DNA from: Halobacterium hubeiense
Lineage (GTDB): Archaea > Halobacteriota > Halobacteria > Halobacteriales > Halobacteriaceae
Assembly (NCBI RefSeq): GCF_001488575.1
Contig: NZ_LN831302.1
Location: forward strand, 1,426,001 to 1,490,000
Direction of reading: 5' to 3'
Length of the DNA: 64,000 nt
Numbering within the stretch: the stretch's first letter is position 1; every line of letters starts with the position of its first letter. Positions 48,806 to 55,166 of the stretch are shown in pieces. Below the pieces are notes generated by a model. The model made no database searches and was not told where the DNA came from. It saw only the letters and a program-made list of their open reading frames with translations. Made by a program: the position numbers and the translations under genes.

Positions 48806-48861
48806 CACGGCACAAAGTGTCAAAGGTGGTAGCCGTGCCTTACTGGTCAACGATTTATATA
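48806..48861 (-). promoter_or_regulatory. TIR-operon leader: TATA-like box and inverted repeat
   Basis: A strong A/T core (TATATAAAT on the minus strand, 48853-48861) lies about 125 bases before the operon's first ATG. Just downstream of the predicted transcript start is an inverted repeat, CACGGC (48806-48811) and GCCGTG (48832-48837), separated by 20 bases. It could be an operator or a 5' leader hairpin. The leader also contains a 19-codon frame (48763 down to 48703) that overlaps the first gene's start out of frame. Confidence 0.35.
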
Positions 48862-48894
48862 CTGCCGCGAAAACCCTCGGAGGAGTGCCGTCGT

Positions 48895-49059
48895 CTATTT
48901 CGAGGTGGTCTCTCGCGTCTCCGGCACTTCGTGCCGCTGCTCCAGGAGCTTCTTGACGCGCTGGGCCTTCCAACCGCTGAACGTCAGGTGGCGCGCGATG
49001 AGATCGTGGTCGAAGTACCGCTTGTTCTTCGAAGCGTGCTTGCGAATAAATGTCTCTAT
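48895..49059 (-). pseudogene. Fragment of a small basic protein lacking a start codon
   Basis: In the 363-base gap behind the operon (48733-49095), the minus strand has an open frame whose text looks like real protein: ETFIRKHASKNKRYFDHDLI, then RHLTFSGWKAQRVKKLL and a tail ending ETTSK, stop at 48895-48897. No ATG, GTG or TTG occurs between it and the upstream in-frame stop at 49096-49098. The codon where Met would fit before ETFIRKH is ATA (49057-49059). The frame may be a decayed small gene or the cut end of one. Nothing else gene-like was found in this gap. Confidence 0.45.
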
Positions 49060-49095
49060 CCTAATATAACAGGAACGGCGTCGCGGGTCGCGCGG

Positions 49096-49296
49096 TCAGC
49101 GGTGCTCGGCTAATGTGACGAGGGCGTCGGCGTCCACGGATAGCCATGCGGTGAGCCGCCGGTCGCCGTTGACGTCCGGCGGGGAGAGCGTGCAGCGGTC
49201 CGGCGTGTTCTGGTAACGGACGACGGTCGCCTCCAGCGGCGTCGTGTCGGCGTCGTCGCGCGACTGGGGGGCGCCACGGGTGGTGTCGGTGGACAT
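49096..49296 (-). CDS. Small haloarchaeal protein (DUF7511-like)
   Basis: A 66-residue protein. The conserved block VVRYQNTPDRCTLSPPDVNGDRRLTAWLSVDADALVTLAEHR matches a widespread haloarchaeal family of unknown function (I recall DUF7511). The N-terminal 23 residues are Thr/Asp-rich and variable. It is the first backbone gene to the right of the accessory region. Confidence 0.82.
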   Translation of the reverse strand: MSTDTTRGAPQSRDDADTTPLEATVVRYQNTPDRCTLSPPDVNGDRRLTAWLSVDADALVTLAEHR

Positions 49297-49413
49297 CGTG
49301 ACTCGGGTCGGACTTCGAGAGACCGCGGGATAACGCCTGCTAAGAACCCCACGTAGCACTATTGAGCACTCTGAAACGCCGTGTTTTTCCGGGGTCGCCG
49401 CGAGCAGTCGTGC

Positions 49414-50034
49414 ATGTACGAAGTGGAGGTGAAGGTGCCGGCGGACCACGACGCGGTCCGCGCGGCGCTCGCCGACGTCGACGCCGAACGCATCGGGACG
49501 GTGGCACAGGCGGACACGTACTTCGACGCGCCGCACCGCGACTTCGCGGAGACCGACGAGGCGCTGCGAGTGCGGCGCGTCGCGACCGCGGCCGCGTCCT
49601 TCGAGCGCGATGCAATCGAGGGCGGGCTCACAGACGCCATCGACGCCGTACTGGACGGCGAGTACCGCGCCGAGGGCGAGTCCCGCGTGACGTACAAGGG
49701 GCCGCTGCTGGAGGCCGAGTCGAAGTCCCGCGAGGAGTTCGAGACCGGCGTGGAAAGCGGCGCGGAGATGCGCGAGATTCTCTCGCGGCTCGGGTTCGAC
49801 CCGGCGGCGACGGTGCGCAAGCTCCGCGAGACCCACCACGTCGAGGCGTTCGAAGTACTGTTGGACGCCGTCGAGGGCGTCGGCGAGTACGTCGAGGTCG
49901 AGACCGAGGTCGAGTCCGACAGCGAGGTCGAAGCCGCCCGGGAGGACGCCTACGACCTCCTGGGGCGGCTCGGGCTCGACCCCGACGACCAGATTCGGAC
50001 GTCGTACCTCGGCCTCAAGCTCGCTGACGCCTGA
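49414..50034 (+). CDS. CYTH-domain protein (class IV adenylate cyclase-like)
   Basis: A 206-residue member of the CYTH superfamily, which binds triphosphates in a beta-barrel tunnel and includes thiamine-triphosphatases and class IV adenylate cyclases. The signature E-x-E-x-K is at the start (MYEVEVKVPADH). Further charged strands follow: ALRVRR, SRVTYKGPLLEAESKSREEFE, TVRKLRETHHVEAFEVLLDAVEGVGEYVEVETEVES. The reaction in this organism is not known. ATG 49414 is 27 bases after a TATA-like GTGTTTTTCC; a longer frame upstream is rejected. Confidence 0.92.
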   Translation: MYEVEVKVPADHDAVRAALADVDAERIGTVAQADTYFDAPHRDFAETDEALRVRRVATAAASFERDAIEGGLTDAIDAVLDGEYRAEGESRVTYKGPLLEAESKSREEFETGVESGAEMREILSRLGFDPAATVRKLRETHHVEAFEVLLDAVEGVGEYVEVETEVESDSEVEAAREDAYDLLGRLGLDPDDQIRTSYLGLKLADA

Positions 50035-50081
50035 CGAGTATATGCGCGGTAGACATATTCGCGCTCGCCGTGCTTTTCGCA

Positions 50082-50090
50082 AGTTATAGA
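50082..50090 (+). promoter_or_regulatory. TATA-like box of the SAM synthetase gene
   Basis: AGTTATAGA is centred about 30 bases before ATG 50116. No SAM riboswitch-like leader fits in the short leader. Confidence 0.45.
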
Positions 50091-50115
50091 AGCGGAGACG
50101 GGCAACACTTGCGCA

Positions 50116-51336
50116 ATGACCGAGCGGAACATCCAAGTGCAGTCTCTCGACCGCGGCGCGGTCGAGGACGAGGACGTCGAAATCGTCGAACGAAAGGGGC
50201 TCGGCCACCCCGACTCTATCTGCGACGGCATCGCCGAACACGTCTGCGAGCGCCTCGCCCGCGAGTACATCGACCGCGTCGGCGAAGTGCTGCACTTCAA
50301 CACCGACGAGACCCAGCTCGTCGCCGGCACCGCCGCGCCCGCGTTCGGCGGCGGCGAAGTCGTCGATCCCATCTACATTCTCGTGGTCGGCCGCGCGACC
50401 AGCCACTACGTCGCCGACGACGGCACCGAGTACCACATCCCCGTGGAGTCCATCGCGCTGGAGGCCGCCCGCGACTACCTCCGCGAGCACTTCCCGAACC
50501 TCGACCTCGAAACCGACGTCGTCGTCGACGTCAAGCTCGGCGAGGGCTCCGGCGACCTCCAGGAGGTCTTCGTCGAGGACGGCCCCGACGTGCCGATGGC
50601 AAACGACACGAGCTTCGGCGTCGGCCACGCCCCCCTCACGGAGACCGAGCGCATCGTCTACGAGACCGAGCAGTCACTGAACGGCCCGTACGGCGACGCC
50701 CACCCCGCCATCGGCGAGGACGTCAAGGTGATGGGCAAGCGCGAGGGCGACCACATCGACCTCACGGTCGCCGCCGCGCTCGTGGACGCCCACGTCGAGG
50801 ACCTCGAGGACTACAAGGCCGAAGTCGAGGCCGTCCGCGAGCACGTCCACGACCTCGCGACCGACCACACCGACCGCGATGTCGCCGTCCACGTCAACAC
50901 CGCCGACGACTACGAATCCGGCTCCATCTACCTCACGACCACCGGCACGAGCGCCGAGCAGGGCGACGACGGCAGCGTCGGCCGCGGCAACCGCGCGAAC
51001 GGCCTCATCACGCCGAACCGCTCGATGAGCATGGAAGCCACCTCCGGGAAGAACCCGGTCAACCACATCGGGAAGATATACAACCTCGTCTCCACGGAAA
51101 TCGCCGAGAGCATCGTCGACGAGGTCGAGGGCATCCGCGACCTGCGCGTCCGCCTGCTCTCGCAAATCGGCCGCCCCATCGACCAGCCCCACGTCGCCGA
51201 CGTCCACGTCGTCACCGAGGACGGCCTCGCGGTCGCCGACGTCGAACCCGACGTCGAGCAAATCGTGGACGCCGAGCTCGCGAACATCACCGACGTCACG
51301 CAGCGCGTCATCGACGGCGAACTCGACACCTTCTAG
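50116..51336 (+). CDS. mat: S-adenosylmethionine synthetase, archaeal type
   Basis: Makes S-adenosylmethionine from ATP and methionine. The 406-residue protein is the archaeal MAT, distant from bacterial MetK. Hallmarks are [29 protein letters not shown] near the N-terminus, [97 protein letters not shown] and the end DIDLT-like strand (here [10 protein letters not shown]). The gene is monocistronic and is followed by hairpin repeats. Confidence 0.98.
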   Translation: MTERNIQVQSLDRGAVEDEDVEIVERKGLGHPDSICDGIAEHVCERLAREYIDRVGEVLHFNTDETQLVAGTAAPAFGGGEVVDPIYILVVGRATSHYVADDGTEYHIPVESIALEAARDYLREHFPNLDLETDVVVDVKLGEGSGDLQEVFVEDGPDVPMANDTSFGVGHAPLTETERIVYETEQSLNGPYGDAHPAIGEDVKVMGKREGDHIDLTVAAALVDAHVEDLEDYKAEVEAVREHVHDLATDHTDRDVAVHVNTADDYESGSIYLTTTGTSAEQGDDGSVGRGNRANGLITPNRSMSMEATSGKNPVNHIGKIYNLVSTEIAESIVDEVEGIRDLRVRLLSQIGRPIDQPHVADVHVVTEDGLAVADVEPDVEQIVDAELANITDVTQRVIDGELDTF

Positions 51337-51349
51337 GGCACGTTTTGCG

Positions 51350-51410
51350 CTGCGGGCGCGTACGCTCACTCGCTGCTCACGGCTCGCTACGCTCGCCGTT
51401 CGCATATCCC
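51350..51410. repeat. Second, degenerate copy of the GA-hairpin repeat
   Basis: In the 249-base gap behind mat, the minus strand repeats the array pattern of 6582-6789. Stem ACGGC/GCCGT (51379-51383 and 51395-51399) encloses the apex GAGCGTAGCGA (minus strand), identical to the sixth apex of the array. Next to it is the same 10-base linker GTGAGCAGCG (51371-51380), then a decayed second hairpin. It shows the unit is dispersed in the genome. Confidence 0.65.
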
Positions 51411-51512
51411 GGGGGCTCGCACTTCGCGCCTCGCTGTGGTCGTTCGCGCAGTGAGTCGGACACCTCGGGCTCTTCGAGCCGTCCTCAGAACGCGAAGCTT
51501 CTGATGGGCTGT

Positions 51513-51531
51513 GCAAGAGATTCGCTCTTGC
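51513..51531. repeat. Perfect 7-bp hairpin behind mat
   Basis: GCAAGAG (51513-51519) and CTCTTGC (51525-51531) pair perfectly around a 5-base loop, in the stretch before the convergent lipoprotein gene. It could aid 3'-end formation of either gene; there is no long T tract. Confidence 0.4.
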
Positions 51532-51585
51532 GAACGCTCGGCGTCCGAATGCTAACGGCTGCCGGCTGCCGAGTCAGTCGCAGTT

Positions 51586-52158
51586 CTAGGTCTCTACTTC
51601 GGAGACGACGTTCAGGCTGAACCTCCAGCCTTCGCCGAGATAGTTGTCGTCCTCGAAGCGGTACGTTCCCGTCGGATGGCATTCCTCGCTGTCGTGGGCG
51701 GCGAGCACGTGGAATTCGCGGCTGGCGGTCTCGCCGGGGTCGAGCGTCTCCTCGCGCATCACGGCGGGGAGCGCGACGCCGTCGGTCGCCTGCCAGCAGT
51801 CGTCGCTCGGTTCTTCTGGTGTGACGCCGGCGTCCGGTGAGAGCAGCAGCGTCGCCTCGCCATCCTCGCGCGTGCCGCGAATCGCGTCCCACGGGACGAG
51901 CGACCCGAACGTGAACGTTCGGGCGTCGTCGGCGTCGTTCGTGAACGCGACCTCGAGGCGCGCGGGGTGGTCAGTCGTGAACTGCGCGGTGACGGTCACG
52001 TCGATAGTGGCGTTCTCGACCGGCGGGTCGTCGGTCTGGACGTTCGTGAGCGTGTACGGGAAGTCACTCGTGTCGTCCGGGGTGTCGCCGGCGGGCGCGC
52101 CCGTGCAGCCCGCGAGCGCGGCGGCCGCCAGCGTCCCGAGGTAGGTGCGGCGGTTCAC
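51586..52158 (-). CDS. Tat-exported lipoprotein
   Basis: A 190-residue secreted protein. The N-terminus MNRRTYLGTLAAAALAGC has twin Arg and a lipobox Cys at 18. The mature part is a beta-sandwich-like domain with Thr-rich strands (IDVTVTAQFTTDHPARLEVAFTND, TFTFGSLVPWD) and two conserved-looking Cys (DDCWQATD and SEECHPTG) that may form a disulfide. The start codon is GTG at 52158, 27 bases after a TATA-like GAGTTTAAC. Function unknown. Confidence 0.82.
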   Translation of the reverse strand: MNRRTYLGTLAAAALAGCTGAPAGDTPDDTSDFPYTLTNVQTDDPPVENATIDVTVTAQFTTDHPARLEVAFTNDADDARTFTFGSLVPWDAIRGTREDGEATLLLSPDAGVTPEEPSDDCWQATDGVALPAVMREETLDPGETASREFHVLAAHDSEECHPTGTYRFEDDNYLGEGWRFSLNVVSEVET

Positions 52159-52232
52159 GTGTACCCGGACGAACGCCTTTGTTAAACTCTTTCTCCGGAC
52201 TCAAAGAACAGTTTTAGCGCGCCGACCGACCG

Positions 52233-53393
52233 CTAGAAGACCGCGTCCAGCGCCTGCTGGAGGTCGGCCTCGAGGTCATCGACGTGCTCGATGCCGATGC
52301 TCGCGCGGATGAGCGGGTCCGTCAGGCCCGCTTCCTCCCGTTCTTCCTTGGGGATGGCGGCGTGGGTCATCGCGGCGGGCTGCTCGATGAGCGACTCGAC
52401 CCCGCCCAGCGATTCGGCGAGCGTGAACACTTCGGTTTCAGCGACGAACTCGCTTGCCTCCTCGAGGCTGGCGTCCAGCTCGAAGGAGAGCATCCCGCCG
52501 AAGTCGTCCATCTGCTCGGCCGCGAGGTCGTGGTCCGGGTGGCTCTCCAGTCCCGGGTAGAAGACGTGCTCGACGCGGTCGTGGGCGTCCAGCCACTCGG
52601 CGAGCTCCTGGGCGTTCGCGCAGTGGCGGTCCATGCGCACGCCGAGGCTCTTCGTCCCTCGAAGCACGAGGAAGCAGTCGAACGGGCTCGGGGTGGCGCC
52701 GACGGAGTTCTGGTAGAAGCCGAGGCGCTCGTCGAGGTCCTCGTCGTCCGTAATCAGCGCACCCGCCACGAGGTCGGAGTGGCCGCCGAGGTACTTCGTG
52801 AGGCTGTGGCAGACGAGGTCCGCGCCCAGTTCCAGCGGGCGCTGGAGGTACGGCGTCGCGAACGTGTTGTCCACGGCGCAGAGCGCGTCGTACTCGTGGG
52901 CGACGTCCGCGAGCGCGCTGATGTCGTTGACGTTCATCAGCGGGTTCGTCGGCGTCTCCACCCAGAGGAGTTCCGTGTCCTCGCCCATCGCCGCCCGGAC
53001 CTCGTCGTGGTCGGTGGTGTCCACGAAGTCGAACTCGAGGTCGTACTCCTCGTAGACCTGGGTGAAGATGCGGTGGGTGCCGCCGTAGACGTCGTTGCCC
53101 GCGACGACGTGGTCCCCAGATTCGAGGAGGTTCATCACGGTGTTGATGGCGCCCATCCCCGAGGAGAACGCGCGGCCGTAGTCGCCGCCTTCGAGGCTGG
53201 CGAGGTTCGCTTCGAGGTCGGTCCGGGTCGGGTTCCCCGTCCGGCTGTACTCGTAGCCGCGGTGGTCGCCGGGCGCGTCCTGCTCGTACGTGGAGTTGGC
53301 GTAAATCGGCGTCATCAGCGCGCCCGTCTCCTCGTCGGGCTCCTGCCCGGCGTGGATGGCGCGCGTCTCGAAGTGTTCGTCGTCGTCGCTCAT
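52233..53393 (-). CDS. Cystathionine gamma-synthase-like PLP enzyme
   Basis: Cys/Met-metabolism PLP enzyme of 386 residues, type I fold. PLP-site motifs: FSSGMGAINTVMNLLESGDHVVAGNDVYGGTH, LLWVETPTNPLMNVNDI, CAVDNTFATPYLQRPLELGADLVCHSLTKYLGGHSDLVAGAL (Lys of the Schiff base in SLTKYLGGHSD), and the C-terminal FTLAESLGGVESLIEQPAAMTHA. It could be cystathionine gamma-synthase, gamma-lyase or O-acetylhomoserine sulfhydrylase; sequence alone does not separate them. A TATA-like CCTAACTCG is 29 bases upstream. Confidence 0.92.
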   Translation of the reverse strand: MSDDDEHFETRAIHAGQEPDEETGALMTPIYANSTYEQDAPGDHRGYEYSRTGNPTRTDLEANLASLEGGDYGRAFSSGMGAINTVMNLLESGDHVVAGNDVYGGTHRIFTQVYEEYDLEFDFVDTTDHDEVRAAMGEDTELLWVETPTNPLMNVNDISALADVAHEYDALCAVDNTFATPYLQRPLELGADLVCHSLTKYLGGHSDLVAGALITDDEDLDERLGFYQNSVGATPSPFDCFLVLRGTKSLGVRMDRHCANAQELAEWLDAHDRVEHVFYPGLESHPDHDLAAEQMDDFGGMLSFELDASLEEASEFVAETEVFTLAESLGGVESLIEQPAAMTHAAIPKEEREEAGLTDPLIRASIGIEHVDDLEADLQQALDAVF

Positions 53394-53518
53394 GTTCGGA
53401 GCGTCGGCCGCACGCGAGTTAGGTCTGTTCGTTAGGGGCCGGCCCCGCCGCGTCCGGGATACCCGCAGAAACGGGCGGAAAGGCGTCTTTTTTGCCAGTC
53501 TAGCGGCTGGTCGGCGGT

Positions 53519-54796
53519 ATGTCCGGACCAGTCAGCACCGCGTGGCAGCGATACCGCTCGGTCCCGCTCATCGCGCGCATCTTCGTCGCGTTCCTCCTCG
53601 GGTCGGCCGCGGGCGTCGCGTTCGGCGAGCGAATGACCGTCGTGCAGCCGCTGGGCGACCTCTTCCTGCGGCTGCTGAACATGCTCGTCATCCCCATCAT
53701 CGTGTTCACGCTCCTGACGGGGATTCGCCAGCTCTCGCCCGCGCGCCTCGGGCGCATCGGCGGCGTGACCGTCGGCCTGTACGCCGTCACCACGACCATC
53801 GCGGGCCTCATCGGGCTGGCCGTCGCGAACCTCCTCCAGCCCGGCCGCGGCGTCGAGTTCACGGGCGGCGAGGCGCAGTCGCAGGCGCCGCCGTCGCTGA
53901 CCGAAGTGGTGCTGGGCATCGTCCCGAACAATCCGGTCGCGGCGATGGCCGACGGCAACCTCCTCGCGACCGTCTTCTTCGTCATCGTCTTCGGCATCGC
54001 GCTGACGTACGTCCGCGCGCGCAACGACGAACTCTCGGACAGCGTCGACTCCGTCTTCGAGGCGTTCGAGGTCGGCGCGGAGGCGATGTTCGTCGTCGTG
54101 CGCGGCGTCCTCGAGTTCGGCGTCGTCGGCGTGTTCGCGCTGATGGCCGCCGGCATCGGCACGGAGGGCGTCGGCGTGTTCTCCTCGCTGGGCGAACTCG
54201 TGCTCGCGGTGGCTATCGCCGTGGTCGTCCACATCGCGTTCACGTACCTGTTCGTGCTGATGCGGCTGGTCGTCGGCGTCTCGCCGCTGTCGTTCCTCTC
54301 GGGCGCGAAGGACGCGATGGTCACCGCGTTCGCCACGCGGTCGTCCAGCGGCACGCTCCCCGTGACGATGCGCAACGCCGAGGAGGACCTCCGCATCTCC
54401 GAGCGCGTGTACTCCTTCGCGCTCCCGGTCGGCGCCACCGCGAACATGGACGGCGCGGCGATCCGGCAGGCCATCACGGTCGTCTTCGCGGCGAACGTCG
54501 TCGGCCAGCCGCTCGCGCCCACCGAGCAGGTGCTCGTGCTCGTGGTCGCCGTCCTCATCAGCATCGGGACGGCGGGCGTGCCCGGGGCCGGCCTCGTGAT
54601 GCTGACCGTCGTCCTGAATCAGGTCGGCCTGCCGCTGGAGGTCGTCGGCTTCGTCGCGGGCGTGGACCCGATTCTGGGCCGCATCGCCACGATGAACAAC
54701 GTCACCGGCGACCTCGCGGTCTCGACGGTCGTCGGGAAGTGGAACGACGCGCTCGACCTCGACGGCGGCGTCTGGAGCGCCGTGACCGACGACTGA
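53519..54796 (+). CDS. Dicarboxylate/amino acid:cation symporter (GltP/GltPh family)
   Basis: A 425-residue secondary transporter of the DAACS family, taking up glutamate, aspartate or C4-dicarboxylates with Na+ or H+. About eight membrane helices plus two re-entrant hairpins. Diagnostic: FLRLLNMLVIPIIVFTLLTGI, the HP1 tip RSSSGTLPVTMRNAEED, the helix 7 region FALPVGATANMDGAAIRQAI, and HP2 IGTAGVPGAGLVMLTVVLNQVGLP followed by DPILGRIATMNNVTGDLAVSTVV. It has a TATA-like CTTTTTTGC about 30 bases upstream. The substrate is not resolved. Confidence 0.95.
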   Translation: MSGPVSTAWQRYRSVPLIARIFVAFLLGSAAGVAFGERMTVVQPLGDLFLRLLNMLVIPIIVFTLLTGIRQLSPARLGRIGGVTVGLYAVTTTIAGLIGLAVANLLQPGRGVEFTGGEAQSQAPPSLTEVVLGIVPNNPVAAMADGNLLATVFFVIVFGIALTYVRARNDELSDSVDSVFEAFEVGAEAMFVVVRGVLEFGVVGVFALMAAGIGTEGVGVFSSLGELVLAVAIAVVVHIAFTYLFVLMRLVVGVSPLSFLSGAKDAMVTAFATRSSSGTLPVTMRNAEEDLRISERVYSFALPVGATANMDGAAIRQAITVVFAANVVGQPLAPTEQVLVLVVAVLISIGTAGVPGAGLVMLTVVLNQVGLPLEVVGFVAGVDPILGRIATMNNVTGDLAVSTVVGKWNDALDLDGGVWSAVTDD

Positions 54797-54799
54797 CGC

Positions 54800-55084
54800 T
54801 CAGATGACGTCGTCGGGGTCGTGGGCCTCGCGCATCCGCTGGGCCTCCGCGGCGTACTGCTCCACGAGGTCGGGGTCGCCGGTTTGCCCGAGGTTCCCGG
54901 GGTCGGCGTCCACGGCCGCGGTCGTGTCCCGTACGTCCGAGAAACTGGTGAGCGCGCGCTCCTTGCGGAAGTACCGCTCGCCGTCCGGGGTCGCGTACGT
55001 GAGGATGATGATGTTCTGCTCGTCGTCCGAGTACGTGCGTTCGACCAGCCACACCCGCACGGACTCGTCGCCGTCGTCGCTCAT
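54800..55084 (-). CDS. Hypothetical acidic protein
   Basis: A 94-residue protein: a short beta domain (VRVWLVERTYSDDEQNIIILTYATPDGERYFRKERALTSF) and an acidic helix (PDLVEQYAAEAQRMREAHDPDDVI). Conserved in style with haloarchaeal hypothetical proteins; no family is assigned. A TATA-like GTTCTTTCC is 25 bases upstream. It converges on the symporter gene with a 3-base gap and is divergent from the Dna2-like gene. Confidence 0.75.
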   Translation of the reverse strand: MSDDGDESVRVWLVERTYSDDEQNIIILTYATPDGERYFRKERALTSFSDVRDTTAAVDADPGNLGQTGDPDLVEQYAAEAQRMREAHDPDDVI

Positions 55085-55166
55085 ACCGGCCAGTTAGCGC
55101 TCGCGCGGAAAGAACGTACTGGCGGACAGCGACAGGGTTTTTCGCGGTGCGCTCCACACGTCTCCC

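Larger units (their letters stand above)
45746..49080. mobile_element. Candidate integrated defence island
   Basis: A tyrosine recombinase and a three-gene operon lie between the FKBP gene and a small conserved haloarchaeal gene. The DNA is visibly poorer in G+C than its neighbours, mainly 46740-49080; for example, 33 of 60 bases are G or C in 46801-46860. A start-less gene fragment lies at the right edge. No clear att repeats, tRNA target or terminal inverted repeats were seen, so the exact ends and mobility are inference. Confidence 0.5.

Noticed and set aside
45740-49080. Direct repeats that could be att sites of the island
   Set aside because: The best matches between the edges (TCTCT...TAAT-like words) are too short and imperfect to support a claim.
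48817-49113. 98-codon plus-strand frame behind the TIR operon
   Set aside because: It is antisense to the more convincing FIRKHASKNKRYF frame and has no family-like segment. The TATA-like box near 48853 better fits the minus strand.
50034-50116. SAM riboswitch upstream of the SAM synthetase gene
   Set aside because: The gap is about 80 bases and the predicted leader is only a few bases long; no paired structure of riboswitch size is present.
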